Shown one piece after another: positions 54,114-64,000 of a stretch of 64,000 bases of DNA (the first letter of the stretch is position 1; the number at the start of each line of letters is the position of its first letter). Source of the stretch: Mycolicibacter virginiensis. GTDB taxonomy: Bacteria > Actinomycetota > Actinomycetes > Mycobacteriales > Mycobacteriaceae. The translations under genes were made by a program, and so were the position numbers. The stretch is taken from positions 1,116,001-1,180,000 of the forward strand of contig NZ_CP092430.2 of assembly GCF_022374935.2 (NCBI RefSeq), written 5' to 3'. Below the pieces are notes generated by a model, which was given only the letters and a program-made list of their open reading frames with translations, did not search any database and was not told the DNA's origin.

Positions 54114-55475
54114 CTAGACGCGCGCAGGTTGCGCGATTGCCGAGGAGTGGTCGTCGACCATGGTGAGCTCGTCGAACGGATCGTGCCCACGCAGCACCGC
54201 ATCGACCTTTGCCTTGTCCACGGTGTGTGTCCACGAGCCGACCAGCAGGGTTGCTACGGCGTTGCCGGAGAAATTGGTCACCGCCCGGGCCTCGGACATG
54301 AACCGGTCGATCCCGACGATCAGGCCGACCCCGTCGAGCAGATCGGAGCGGTGGGCCTGCAGGCCGCCGGCCAACGTGGCCAACCCGGCGCCCGTCACAC
54401 CGGCGGCGCCCTTGGAGGCGACGATCATGAACACCAGCAGGCCGATCTGCTGCCCGACGGACATCGGGGCGCTCAGCGCCTCGGCGATGAACAGCGCCGC
54501 CATGGTCAGGTAGATCGCGGTGCCGTCGAGGTTGAACGAATACCCGGTCGGCACAACGACACCGACGGTGCTTCGGTCGACGCCCAGGTGCTCCATCTTG
54601 GCGATGAGACGCGGCAGCGCCGATTCCGACGAGGAGGTCGAGAAGATCAGCAGGTACTCGCGGGCCAGGTACCGCACCAGCTTGAAGATGGACACCCCCG
54701 ACACCGCGCGCAGCAGAACGCCGAGCACGCCGAACACGAAGAGCGCGCAGGTCACATAGAAGCCCAGCATCAGCGTCAGCAGTTGGGTGACGGCGGTCCA
54801 GCCGGTTTGTCCGACGACGTTGGCGATCGCACCGAAGGCGCCGATCGGTGCCAACCACAGGATCATGATGAGCACTTTGAAGACGAGCTTCTGCAGGTGC
54901 TCGATGCCACGCAGGATCGGTTCACCGGAGCTGCCCATGCCCTGCAGCGCGAATCCGACCAGTAGTGCCACGAACAGTGCCTGAAGCACGCTTCCGGCGG
55001 TCAGCGATGAGAAGAGCGTCTCGGGGATGATGCCCTGCACGAAGTCCATGAGTCCGCCTGACTTGCGTGCCTTCTCCGCGAGTTCGGCGCCTTTACCTGT
55101 CGAGTTCTCGGCCAGGTGCATGCCGCTGCCGGGGTGAATCAGGTTGCCGACCACCAGACCGATGGCCAATGCGACCGTGGACATGCCCAGGAAGTAAACG
55201 AAGGCCAGGCCGCCGACCTTCCCTACGGTGGTGGCCTTGCGTACCGAGCCGATCCCCAACACGATCGTGCAGAAGATGATGGGGCCGATCATCATCTTGA
55301 TGAGGTTGACGAACATGGTGCCGAGCACCCCGACGCTCTTGCCGACCTCGGGTGCCACGAGCCCGACCGCTATGCCGACGACGACGGCCGCGATGACTGC
55401 GATGTAGAGCCAGTGCGTTCGGTCGCGACGCTGTGGGGGCGACGGCTCGGATCGCGAGTCTGCAGACACGGTCAT
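54114..55475 (-). CDS. dctA: C4-dicarboxylate/Na+(H+) symporter, DctA type
   Basis: Imports succinate, fumarate or malate; member of the dicarboxylate/amino acid:cation symporter family. The 453-residue protein has about eight membrane segments, the family serine loop FSTSSSESALPRL near 275, PTGYSFNLDGTAIYLT near 310 and the C-terminal DRFMSEARAVTNFSGNAVA near 390. ATG 55475 has GGAGGT at good spacing; the frame extends to 55511 without such a site. It lies directly beyond attR, so it is the first host gene after the element. Confidence 0.92.
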   Translation of the reverse strand: MTVSADSRSEPSPPQRRDRTHWLYIAVIAAVVVGIAVGLVAPEVGKSVGVLGTMFVNLIKMMIGPIIFCTIVLGIGSVRKATTVGKVGGLAFVYFLGMSTVALAIGLVVGNLIHPGSGMHLAENSTGKGAELAEKARKSGGLMDFVQGIIPETLFSSLTAGSVLQALFVALLVGFALQGMGSSGEPILRGIEHLQKLVFKVLIMILWLAPIGAFGAIANVVGQTGWTAVTQLLTLMLGFYVTCALFVFGVLGVLLRAVSGVSIFKLVRYLAREYLLIFSTSSSESALPRLIAKMEHLGVDRSTVGVVVPTGYSFNLDGTAIYLTMAALFIAEALSAPMSVGQQIGLLVFMIVASKGAAGVTGAGLATLAGGLQAHRSDLLDGVGLIVGIDRFMSEARAVTNFSGNAVATLLVGSWTHTVDKAKVDAVLRGHDPFDELTMVDDHSSAIAQPARV

Positions 55476-55544
55476 CGGTGCCACCTCCAGTTGACGTCGA
55501 TTGCGCTGCAACGAGCATCTTGAATCCCCGGCGTTTCCGGACGC

Positions 55545-55850
55545 TCAGGGGATTGAGAACTCAGCAGTTTGCTGGGTTCGGACCTGACTGTAGTAAAGGG
55601 CTTCTTACTCGGCCGGTGGTGTGTCGGCGCAGTAGCTGTTGATGCGGCGGTGATTGAACCAGTCCGCCCATTCTGGGGTGGCTACTTCGACTTGGTCGAT
55701 GGTGCGCCACGGGCCGCGGGTTTTGATCAGTTCGGTCTTGTAGAGGCCGTTGATGGTTGCGGCGACGGCGTCGTAGCTGTCCCCAGCACGTTCCACTGAG
55801 GGGGACATACCGGCGATGGCAAGGGCGGTAACGGCCCGGCGTACGTCCAA
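55545..55850 (-). pseudogene. IS3-family transposase OrfB remnant
   Basis: Only the C-terminal end of an IS3-type integrase-core transposase remains: SVERAGDSYDAVAATINGLY, KTELIKTRGPWRTIDQVE, EWADWFNHRRINSY and TPPAE. Then comes an in-frame TAA at about 55605, beyond which the expected tail EALYYSQVRTQQTAEFS continues to TGA at 55545. The N-terminal two thirds, OrfA and both inverted ends are not recognisable. Upstream sequence in the same frame is unrelated. It is decayed and immobile. Confidence 0.8.
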
Positions 55851-56363
55851 GGCCCCGTCGCGGTCGTCGGCAGCGACATCTACGAACTTGATCGCGACGG
55901 CGATGGTGTGGCGTGCGAATCCTAGGTCTGTGGGTCTTCTGCCGGCCCCGCTTCACCGCCTGACCGGCACCTTTGTCCGGCTCATACCCGCCAGTCCGAG
56001 AATTTGCAAGAGTCTTTGGCAGGACGTGCGGAATTTCCTGGTGGGAGTCCTTAATTTCTTATTCAACATTTATCGCGGGGCGCATCGCCCGTTGTCTAGA
56101 GAGGCAATAAGGCCTGGTCAGAAGCTGTAGCAGCGGTTGCTGAACAGCTCTGAACTGCGGTTTTGCCCGGTGTGACGTGGGACGGTTGGGATTAGTCTGC
56201 GACGTCGATCACAATAATTCGGTCATTTTCCTGTTACCTCGAATTCACCGCTAGGATCGACCGGACGCCCCGCCCCGGCCATCCCGGTCTCGATCCGGCC
56301 GCACTGCGGCAGCCGCGGGGGCGCGAGGGCAGTGACGATACGAACGACGATACGAACGAAGCG
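55851..56363. other. Gene-free region between IS remnant and propeller gene
   Basis: No supported gene. It includes an AT-richer stretch around 56036-56085. Just before the downstream gene there is a short tandem repeat ACGATACGAACG at about 56335-56358. It should contain the promoter of the beta-propeller gene, but no element is clear. Confidence 0.4.
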
Positions 56364-57428
56364 ATGCGAACAGTGGTTGATAGGAGCGATGTGGACGACG
56401 TGCCGGCTTATAGATTGGCCAACGCTGCCTCCCGCGTCGCGAACACCGTGACACTGGACCGCGGCCCGATCGGCGGCATCGCGGTCACCGCGGACGGCCA
56501 GCGCCTGCTGGCCACCAACTACGGCGACGACACCGTCTCCATCATCGACACCGTCAGCTGCAAGATCGTCAACACCGTCTTCCAGGCCGACGAGCCGTTC
56601 TCGATCGCCGCCGGCCCCGCCGGCACCGGCTGGGCCTACGTCACCGCCGGTTCGACCGCGCTGGATGCCGTGCTCGCAATCGACGTCGACACCGCGCAGG
56701 TCGCCGGGTGCTACCCGGTGGCGATGGACATCGGCGACCTGGTCGCCGACCCGACCAGCAGCCGCGTCTACCTCACCCGTACCGGCTCGTCCGGCGTCGA
56801 CGTGCTCGCGCTCGACGCGGCCATGCGTCCCGCCGCATCCGCCGCGGTGTCCGGGCACCCCGGGGCGGCAGCGGCCGGCCTGCGGATCAGCGCGGACGGC
56901 CGACGGCTGTACGCGGCGGTCCGCCAGCCCACCGGTGACATCGTCACCGTGCTGGACCGCGACCTGAACATCCTCGACACCATCCGGATCGGCGCGAGCA
57001 TCATCGACGTCGCGGTCAGCCCCGACGGTGCCCGCCTGTACGTGGCGACGTCGGGCCCCGACGGTCGCAGCCGCGTACACCTCGTCGACGCCCGCACCCA
57101 CGCGGTCAGCGCCACCCGCGTCCTGGAGGCCCAGCTGATCCAGCTGATCGCCGGGCGCGACGGCCAGCGGGTCTACCTGGTGACCGACGGAGCCGTCCTA
57201 GTGCTGTGTGCGCGCACCAACGAGCCTCTCGGCACGCTGCCGGGCATCACCGAGCCGTCCTGCGCCGCGGAGAGCCCGGACGGCAGCCGGCTCTACATCG
57301 CCGGGTTCGACGGCAAGGTGACCATCGCGTCGCTGGCCGACCTGCCGGCCCCGTCGGCGTTGCTGCACGAGCAGCTGGAGCTCGACGACGCCGTCACCCG
57401 CATGCTGCAACTCGAACCCGCGGTGTAA
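56364..57428 (+). CDS. YVTN-type beta-propeller protein (Rv1057-like)
   Basis: A 354-residue repeat protein predicted to fold as a seven-bladed propeller. Blade repeats recur about every 45 residues, with motifs such as GGIAVTADGQRLLATNYGDD, GLRISADGRRLYAAV, DVAVSPDGARLYVATSG and AAESPDGSRLYIAGFDG. No signal peptide is visible. The ligand is unknown. M. tuberculosis Rv1057, a homologue in the same position, is reported as stress-regulated through SigE and MprA. It precedes the fadD14-like operon. Confidence 0.85.
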   Translation: MRTVVDRSDVDDVPAYRLANAASRVANTVTLDRGPIGGIAVTADGQRLLATNYGDDTVSIIDTVSCKIVNTVFQADEPFSIAAGPAGTGWAYVTAGSTALDAVLAIDVDTAQVAGCYPVAMDIGDLVADPTSSRVYLTRTGSSGVDVLALDAAMRPAASAAVSGHPGAAAAGLRISADGRRLYAAVRQPTGDIVTVLDRDLNILDTIRIGASIIDVAVSPDGARLYVATSGPDGRSRVHLVDARTHAVSATRVLEAQLIQLIAGRDGQRVYLVTDGAVLVLCARTNEPLGTLPGITEPSCAAESPDGSRLYIAGFDGKVTIASLADLPAPSALLHEQLELDDAVTRMLQLEPAV

Positions 57429-57469
57429 CCCACGCCACGTTCGGAATGGTGGCGTGATCGAATAGGCCG

Positions 57470-59100
<1,631 letters not shown>

Positions 59101-59101
<1 letters not shown>

Positions 59102-60159
59102 TGAGCCTGCGTGTCATCCAATGGGCAACCGGAGGGGTGGGAGTCGCCGCGATCAAGGGCGTGCTCGAGCATCCCGACCTGGAGTTGGTCGGCTGCTGGG
59201 TCCACTCGAAGTCCAAGAGCGGCAAGGATATCGGGGAGATCATCGGCACCGAACCGGTGGGTGTGACGGCCACTGACAGCGTCGACGAGATCCTGGCATT
59301 GGATGCCGACGCGGTGATCTATGCGCCGCTGCTGCCCAACCCCGACGAGGTTGCGGCGCTGCTGCGTTCGGGCAAGAACGTGGTCACCCCGGTCGGCTGG
59401 TTCTACCCGACCGAGAAGGAGGCCGGCCCGCTGGAGGGCGCGGCGCGCGAGGGTGACGTGACTCTGCACGGTGCCGGAATCGGCCCGGGAGCGGCGACCG
59501 AGTTGTTCCCGCTGCTGCTGTCGGTGATGTCCACCGGTGTGACATTCATTCGCGGCGAAGAGTATTCGGACCTGCGCACCTATGACGCACCGGATGTGGT
59601 GCGCCACGTGATGGGCTTCGGCGGGACCCCGGATAAGGCGTTGAGCGGTCCGATGCAGAAACTGCTCGACGGCGGGTTCCGTCAATCGGTGCGGTTGTGC
59701 GTGGACCAGCTGGGATTCGCTGCCGACGAGGAAATTCGTTCCTCGCAGGAGGTGGCGGTGGCCACCGCGCCGATCGCTTCGCCGATCGGGTCGATCGAAC
59801 CCGGCCAGGTGGCGGGACGGCGGTTCCACTGGGAAGCCACCGTCGGCGACGAGGTGGTGGTCCGGGTCACCGTCAACTGGCTGATGGGCGAGGAAAACCT
59901 CGACCCGCCATGGACTTTCGGGCCGGCCGGCGAGCGCTACGAGATGGAGGTGCGGGGCAATCCCGACACCTTCGTCACCGTCAAGGGCTGGCAGCCCGAA
60001 ACCGTCGAAGAGGGGTTGATCAGCAACCCCGGCGTGGTGGCAACCGCGGCGCACTGCGTCAACGCCATCCCGGCGACCTGCGCGGCCCCGCCGGGCATCG
60101 CCGGGTTCTTCGACCTGCCGCTCACCACGGGCCGGGCCGCTCCGCACTTGGCGCGCTGA
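59101..60159 (+). CDS. Dihydrodipicolinate reductase-like NAD(P)-binding protein (Rv1059-like)
   Basis: A 352-residue oxidoreductase-like protein with an N-terminal Rossmann fold: VIQWATGGVGVAAIKGVLEH and LELVGCWVHSKSKSGKDIGE. This family is distantly related to DapB and 2,4-diaminopentanoate dehydrogenase but lacks their lysine-pathway context. The central part has AGIGPGAATELFPLLLS near 120. ATG 59101 overlaps the fadD14 stop, so it is coupled and may act in lipid metabolism; the substrate is unknown. Confidence 0.88.
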
Positions 60160-60175
60160 GCGCTACCCTCGGCTG

Positions 60176-60643
60176 ATGGCCCTGGTTGTCGAACAGTCTC
60201 GGACGGTCCGTGTGACCGTCGCTGACGCGTTCGCCGGAACGTTGCCATTGCCGCTGCCCGAGCTCTTCCGCCGCTGGTACGGGCCGATTCCGCCGATCAA
60301 AGAAGTCCGGGACCAGGCCGATGAGTGGGGCAGCGTCGGGCAGACCCGCACCGTCCTGCTGACCGGTGGCGGCAGCATGCGCGAGGAGCTGACCGAAATC
60401 GATCCGCCCCGGGCGTTCGGATACCGGCTCACCGACATCACCGGGCCCATGGCGCCATTGGTGGCCTACGTCGAGGGCCGTTGGCAGTTCGCCCCCGCTG
60501 GTTCGGGCACCACGGTCACCTGGAGTTGGGTCATCCACCCGCGGTCGCGGCTGGGCGCGCCGTTGCTGCCGGTGCTGGGCTGGCTGTGGAAGGGCTACGC
60601 GCGCCAGGCGTTGGCGCGACTGTCCACCCTGCTGGAGGGCTGA
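60176..60643 (+). CDS. SRPBCC/polyketide-cyclase-like protein (Rv1060-like)
   Basis: A 155-residue protein with the layout of a START/SRPBCC helix-grip domain: FRRWYGPIPPIKEVRDQ near 30, GGGSMREELTEIDPPRAFGY near 65, GRWQFAPAGSGTTVTWSWVI near 100 and a long C-terminal amphipathic helix. Such domains bind hydrophobic ligands. It lies 16 bases after the reductase-like gene in the same operon, consistent with binding a lipid intermediate, though that is inference. Confidence 0.8.
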   Translation: MALVVEQSRTVRVTVADAFAGTLPLPLPELFRRWYGPIPPIKEVRDQADEWGSVGQTRTVLLTGGGSMREELTEIDPPRAFGYRLTDITGPMAPLVAYVEGRWQFAPAGSGTTVTWSWVIHPRSRLGAPLLPVLGWLWKGYARQALARLSTLLEG

Positions 60644-60651
60644 GTCCGCCG

Positions 60652-61527
60652 ATGTGCCGACTTTTCGGGCTGCACGCCGGCACCGACGCCGTCACCGCCA
60701 CGTTCTGGCTGCTCGACGCCCCGGACAACCTCGCCGAGCAGAGCAGACGCAACCCGGACGGCACCGGGATCGGCGTCTTCGACGCCAACGGCGTGCCGCA
60801 CCTGTACAAGGAGCCGACAGCGGCCTGGCAGGATGCTGAATTCTCCACCGAGGCAAACGAACTGACTGGAACGACGTTCGTCGCGCATGTGCGCTACGCC
60901 ACCACCGGTGCACGGGACGTCGCCAACACCCATCCCTTCCTGCAGGACGGCCGGATCTTCGCGCACAACGGCGTGCTGCGTGGCCTCGACACCATCGAGG
61001 AACGACTTCGCGAGATCGGCACCGCGGATCTGGTTGGGGGACAGACCGATTCCGAGCGGATCTTTGCGCTGATCACCGGTTGCGTCCGGGCGCGTGACGG
61101 AGACGTCGGTGCCGGCCTGCGCGACGCGGTCGGTTGGCTGGCCGCCAATGTGCCGATCTATGCGCTCAACATCCTGCTCGCCACGGCCACCGACATGTGG
61201 GCGCTGCGCTATCCGGAGACTCACGAGCTGTACCTGCTGGACCGTCGCGATGGATCCGCGCCGGTCGGGCTGGATCTGCAGACCTCGCGGATCCGGGCGC
61301 ACTCCGCGCAGCTGCGAGGCCGCCCGGCGGTGGTGTTCGCCAGCGAGCCGATGGACGCCGACCCGCGCTGGCGGTTGATCGCCCCCGGGGAATTGGTGCA
61401 CGTCGACGCCGCGCTGAGGATCACCACCGAGCTGGCCTTCCCCGGTGCTCCTGCTCGGCAACTGTGCCGAGAAGACTTGACCGCCGCAGCCCAGGAGGCT
61501 CAACACCCCTGGAAAGGAACGAAATGA
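60652..61527 (+). CDS. Class II glutamine amidotransferase (Rv1061-like)
   Basis: N-terminal nucleophile hydrolase-fold protein of 291 residues. The catalytic Cys is exposed right after the initiator Met (MCRLFGLHAG). The family segments FVAHVRYATTGARDVANTHP near 80 and DGRIFAHNGVLRG near 100 form the glutaminase site. It is related to YafJ/EgtC-type amidotransferases. ATG 60652 is required to put Cys at position 2. Its stop overlaps the patatin-like ATG. The physiological amide acceptor is unknown. Confidence 0.9.
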   Translation: MCRLFGLHAGTDAVTATFWLLDAPDNLAEQSRRNPDGTGIGVFDANGVPHLYKEPTAAWQDAEFSTEANELTGTTFVAHVRYATTGARDVANTHPFLQDGRIFAHNGVLRGLDTIEERLREIGTADLVGGQTDSERIFALITGCVRARDGDVGAGLRDAVGWLAANVPIYALNILLATATDMWALRYPETHELYLLDRRDGSAPVGLDLQTSRIRAHSAQLRGRPAVVFASEPMDADPRWRLIAPGELVHVDAALRITTELAFPGAPARQLCREDLTAAAQEAQHPWKGTK

Positions 61528-62360
61528 CAGTCAAACGCGCCCTGGTGCTCGGTGGCGGTGGGGTAGCGGGCATCGCCTGGGAGACCGGCGTCTTGTGCGG
61601 CATCGCCGACGAATCACCCGACACCGCAACCGAACTTCTCGAATCCGCGGTGCTGGTGGGCACGTCGGCGGGCTCAGCGGTGGCCGCCCAGATCGGCAGC
61701 GGGCTGAGCCTGGAGCAGTTGTTCGCCCGTCAGGTTTCGAAGACCTGCTCTGAGATCGATCCCGGTGTGGGTGCCGATGAGCTGACCGAGCTGTTCGTGG
61801 CGGCGATCACTGAGCCCAACACCACCACCGCGCAGAAACTGCAAGGCATCGGCGCGGTTGCCCTGGCGGCGCAGACGGTTGCCGCGCCGGTGCGGCGGGG
61901 CATCATCGCCGACCGTCTGCCGTCACACGAGTGGCCGGAACGCGCGCTGCGGATCACCGCGATCGACATCGACACCGGGGAGCTGACGGTCTTCGACCGC
62001 GACTCGGGGGTGGAACTCATCGACGCGGTGGCGGCCAGTTGTGCGGTGCCGGGTGCCTGGCCTCCGGTGGTGCTCGGCACCCGGCGCTACATGGACGGCG
62101 GGGTGCGCAGCACGGTCAACCTCGATGTGGCCGCCGATTGCGACGAGGCGGTGCTGCTGGTGCCCACCGGTGGCGGCGTCGACGGGGAGATCGCGGCGTT
62201 CGCCGGTCGCGTATGCGCGGTGCTGGCCGACGATGACGCGATACGCGCCTTCGGCGGCAATCCGCTCGACCCGGCCTGCCGGTTGCCGTCGGCGCACGCC
62301 GGCCGCGAACAGGGCCGACGGCAGGCCGGCGCCATCGCCGAGTTCTTGGCTAACGGCTAG
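61524..62360 (+). CDS. Patatin-like phospholipase (Rv1062-like)
   Basis: Predicted acyl hydrolase with a Ser-Asp dyad, 278 residues. The oxyanion glycine loop is LVLGGGGVAGIAWETG near 7, the nucleophile motif LVGTSAGSAVA (GxSxG) near 48 and the catalytic Asp in YMDGGVRSTVN near 190. No signal peptide. ATG 61524 overlaps the amidotransferase stop as ATGA, and GGAAAGGAA lies upstream. It ends the operon that begins with fadD14. Confidence 0.9.
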   Translation: MTVKRALVLGGGGVAGIAWETGVLCGIADESPDTATELLESAVLVGTSAGSAVAAQIGSGLSLEQLFARQVSKTCSEIDPGVGADELTELFVAAITEPNTTTAQKLQGIGAVALAAQTVAAPVRRGIIADRLPSHEWPERALRITAIDIDTGELTVFDRDSGVELIDAVAASCAVPGAWPPVVLGTRRYMDGGVRSTVNLDVAADCDEAVLLVPTGGGVDGEIAAFAGRVCAVLADDDAIRAFGGNPLDPACRLPSAHAGREQGRRQAGAIAEFLANG

Positions 62361-62417
62361 CGACGATCGCAAGCGCGACGGAGTCGGGCGCTGCGGGTCG
62401 TCGCCATGGGCTAGCGC

Positions 62418-63485
62418 CTACAGCGATTTCGCGGCGTCGAGAGCGCGGGCGGCAAGCTCGCGACCCACGTCGATCAGCTCCGCGGCGCGGTGGAAGTCCA
62501 GGCTGCGGCAGGCCACGCGAGGCACCTCGATCAGCAGATCGGGCGGGTGCGACGCGAGCTGATGGCGGGCCAGTGCTGCCTGGGCGATATCGATGGTTCG
62601 GTTCATTACCTCGAAGCTGCCGAGCTTGGGCACCACCTCGGGAGTGGCGTCCTCGTCCTCGCCCGGCCCATGCGGCGGTCCCAGCTTCGCATCTCCTGCG
62701 TCGAGACTCGCTGAACCGCCCGGTTCGGACTCGCCACTGCTGAACCGGTCCAGGATCGCCCGTGCCGTCGGCCGGTCCAGCAGAGACCGTGCTCCGCTGG
62801 TGTCCAGCAGCGCAGAGGTACTGCGCCACATGCGATTCAACCGGCCAGCCGGCACGTCCCGCTCGGAATCTTGGGCAGCAGGGCCGGCGGCAGTCGGGTC
62901 GCCGCCGTTGAGGCTGACGGCCAAGGTCAGGTCGGCGTTGACGGCGCTCAGCGGGGCCATCGGCAGCGGGTCGAGGATGCCGCCGTCAGCGAGCAGGCGT
63001 CCATCGACCACGTGCGGTGCGATCACGCCGGGGATGGCGATCGAGGCTCGGATGGCGGTATCGACCGGGCCGCGCTGCAGCCACACCGATCGGCCCGCGA
63101 TCAGATCGGTCGCCACAGCGGTATAGGGAATCGGCAGCTCTTCGATGTCGATGTCGCCCAAGATGTCGCGGACGACATCGAGAATCTTCTCCGCTCGCAG
63201 CACCCCTGCCGCGGTGAACGACGGATCCAGCAGCCGCAGGACCGCGCCCTGGGTCAGCGACTTGGCCCATTCGGCGAAATCATCGAGTCGATCGGCAGCC
63301 TGCAGCCCGCCCACCAGCGCACCCATCGACGATCCGGAGATCCCCACGATGTCGTAGCCGCGGTCGCGCAGCTCGGCGATCACCCCGATGTGGGCATAGC
63401 CGCGCGCACCGCCGCTGCCCAGCACCAGCGCCACCCGGGGCGCCCGGTGCGCGCGGGATTCCGCAGCAGAGGTCATATCCACCAT
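62418..63485 (-). CDS. Patatin-like phospholipase (Rv1063c-like)
   Basis: Second patatin-family protein, 355 residues, convergent with the first. The motifs are VALVLGSGGARGYAHIG near 18, VGISGSSMGALVGG (GxSxG) near 47 and DGGILDPLPM near 180, complete for a Ser-Asp dyad hydrolase. The C-terminal region contains an acidic linker (GPGEDEDATPE) and a final helical part. ATG 63485 (MVDMTSAA) or 63476 (MTSAA) are both possible. The longer frame to 63836 overlaps the cysteine dioxygenase leader and is rejected. Confidence 0.9.
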   Translation of the reverse strand: MVDMTSAAESRAHRAPRVALVLGSGGARGYAHIGVIAELRDRGYDIVGISGSSMGALVGGLQAADRLDDFAEWAKSLTQGAVLRLLDPSFTAAGVLRAEKILDVVRDILGDIDIEELPIPYTAVATDLIAGRSVWLQRGPVDTAIRASIAIPGVIAPHVVDGRLLADGGILDPLPMAPLSAVNADLTLAVSLNGGDPTAAGPAAQDSERDVPAGRLNRMWRSTSALLDTSGARSLLDRPTARAILDRFSSGESEPGGSASLDAGDAKLGPPHGPGEDEDATPEVVPKLGSFEVMNRTIDIAQAALARHQLASHPPDLLIEVPRVACRSLDFHRAAELIDVGRELAARALDAAKSL

Positions 63486-63640
63486 TTTGCGGGCTGTACC
63501 CCGCCGGTTCTTTCCGTCATTGCGATTACAACCGTAATACCGACAGGAAACAGCAGGTCGCAGTGGGTATTTCTGTGCTGGGTGGGCCGGAACCTCCGCC
63601 CCGCAACTGACGCGCCGGTGCGTGCGGCGCGGCGCCCGGA

Positions 63641-63646
63641 TAGCAT
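63641..63646 (+). promoter_or_regulatory. -10 element of a leaderless Cys-leader transcript
   Basis: TAGCAT fits TANNNT and lies seven bases before GTG 63654, so transcription should start at that codon. Confidence 0.65.
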
Positions 63647-63653
63647 GGCCGCT

Positions 63654-63698
63654 GTGATGGAGCACGTCGGATTCCAGGGTTGTTGTTGCCGCAGCTGA
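63654..63698 (+). CDS. Cysteine leader peptide (attenuator uORF)
   Basis: A 14-residue reading frame, GTG 63654 to TGA 63696-63698, encoding VMEHVGFQGCCCRS with three consecutive Cys codons (63681-63689). It ends 55 bases before the cysteine dioxygenase-like start. This matches the leaderless poly-cysteine leader peptides described for cysteine-responsive attenuation of a cysteine dioxygenase/rhodanese-type operon in mycobacteria, where ribosome progress at the Cys codons reports cysteine supply. Confidence 0.8.
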   Translation: MMEHVGFQGCCCRS

Positions 63699-63753
63699 AT
63701 GCTGCCGCCGATCCCTTTCTCGAATCCAGCCCATCCTCTTTGGAGTTCTCACC

Positions 63754-64000
63754 ATGGTTATCGCCGATCCCATCGCGCTGCGGCGCCCGGCCGCCCGGCC
63801 GCGCGCGTTGCGCCTTCCCGACCTCTTGCAGACCACCGACCTGGCCGCCGACGCGGTATTGCAGGGCCGCTACAACCACCTGCTGCCCGCCTCCGGCCTG
63901 CCCGACGACCAGCGTTGGTTCGCCCGAATCCACGGTGACGAGCGGCTCGACATCTGGCTGATCAGCTGGGTCCCGGGGCACGCCACCGAACTGCACGATC
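63754..64000 (+). CDS. Cysteine dioxygenase-like protein (partial, N-terminus)
   Basis: The first 82 residues of a cupin-type cysteine dioxygenase-like enzyme, which would oxidise cysteine to cysteine sulfinate with Fe(II). Visible features are DDQRWFARIHGDERLDIWLI and the start of the cupin metal motif in ISWVPGHATELHD, where the first His ligands normally lie. ATG 63754 has TGGAG at good spacing. The window ends inside the gene. The poly-Cys leader directly upstream strongly supports a cysteine-catabolic role. Confidence 0.8.
   Translation, partial: MVIADPIALRRPAARPRALRLPDLLQTTDLAADAVLQGRYNHLLPASGLPDDQRWFARIHGDERLDIWLISWVPGHATELHD

Noticed and set aside
55561..55956. Basic minus-strand frame over the IS remnant
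   Set aside because: It is out of frame with the recognisable IS3 transposase residues, so it is a shadow.
56335..56358. Tandem ACGATACGAACG before the propeller gene
   Set aside because: Only two full copies; too short to claim a function.

Overview
The window is high-GC actinobacterial DNA from a Mycobacterium-type chromosome. It carries PE, PPE and WxG100 (Esx) genes, Lpp/LpqN-type lipoproteins, a hemophore-type protein and an MPT63-type antigen. Its gene order follows the M. tuberculosis segment around Rv1014c-Rv1064c: pth, rplY, lpqT, prsA, glmU, tRNA-Gln, tetR, mfd, mazG, lpqU, eno, ftsB, DUF501, ppx, kdp, esx/PPE/PE, then Rv1057-Rv1063c-like genes. The synteny is from memory of that genome. 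The species cannot be named from sequence alone, and several insertions set it apart from M. tuberculosis.

Layout. 1-8056: minus-strand housekeeping block (pth, rplY, an SDR, two small secreted proteins, lpqT, arsC, prsA, glmU, tRNA-Gln), with a DUF1254/DUF1214 lipoprotein on plus. 8160-13407: tetR, mfd, mazG. 13459-13811: a MITE-like element with perfect 36-bp inverted ends. 13868-16906: a PPE-PPW gene and a SigC gene whose reading frame is continuous with an upstream membrane zinc-finger anti-sigma-like domain. 17097-21307: lpqU, eno, ftsB, DUF501, ppx. 21444-32601: an expanded Kdp locus: a 27-aa membrane peptide, kdpF, kdpA, a frameshifted kdpB, kdpC, a first kdpD, an MPT63-like gene, then kdpE with a second kdpD on minus. 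32630-40653: tandem minus-strand PE/PPE/Esx cassettes, including one broken esxM-like gene and one PE protein with a PPE-type tail.

41538-54047 is an integrative element of about 12.5 kb in the 3' half of a tRNA-Leu(UAA) gene, bounded by a 45-bp direct repeat. It holds a tyrosine integrase, a serine recombinase, two excisionase-like HTH proteins, a primase-like protein, a RecA-fold helicase-like ATPase, an HGGxTG-type protein, a lone phage capsid-like gene, two small secreted proteins and two end-located genes of unknown function. No large terminase, portal, protease, tail or lysis gene is visible. It therefore looks like a compact phage satellite or capsid-carrying island, and it is the main candidate for an undescribed system here.

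54114-64000: a dicarboxylate transporter, an IS3-type transposase remnant, a beta-propeller protein, an acyl-CoA synthetase operon (fadD14-like through a patatin-like gene), a second patatin-like gene on minus, and the start of a cysteine dioxygenase-like gene. The last gene is preceded by a probable leaderless leader ORF with three consecutive Cys codons. A recurrent TTAAC-n6-TTAAC direct repeat with 11-bp period lies upstream of kdp, three PE genes and a DUF732 gene, suggesting a shared OmpR-family regulator.
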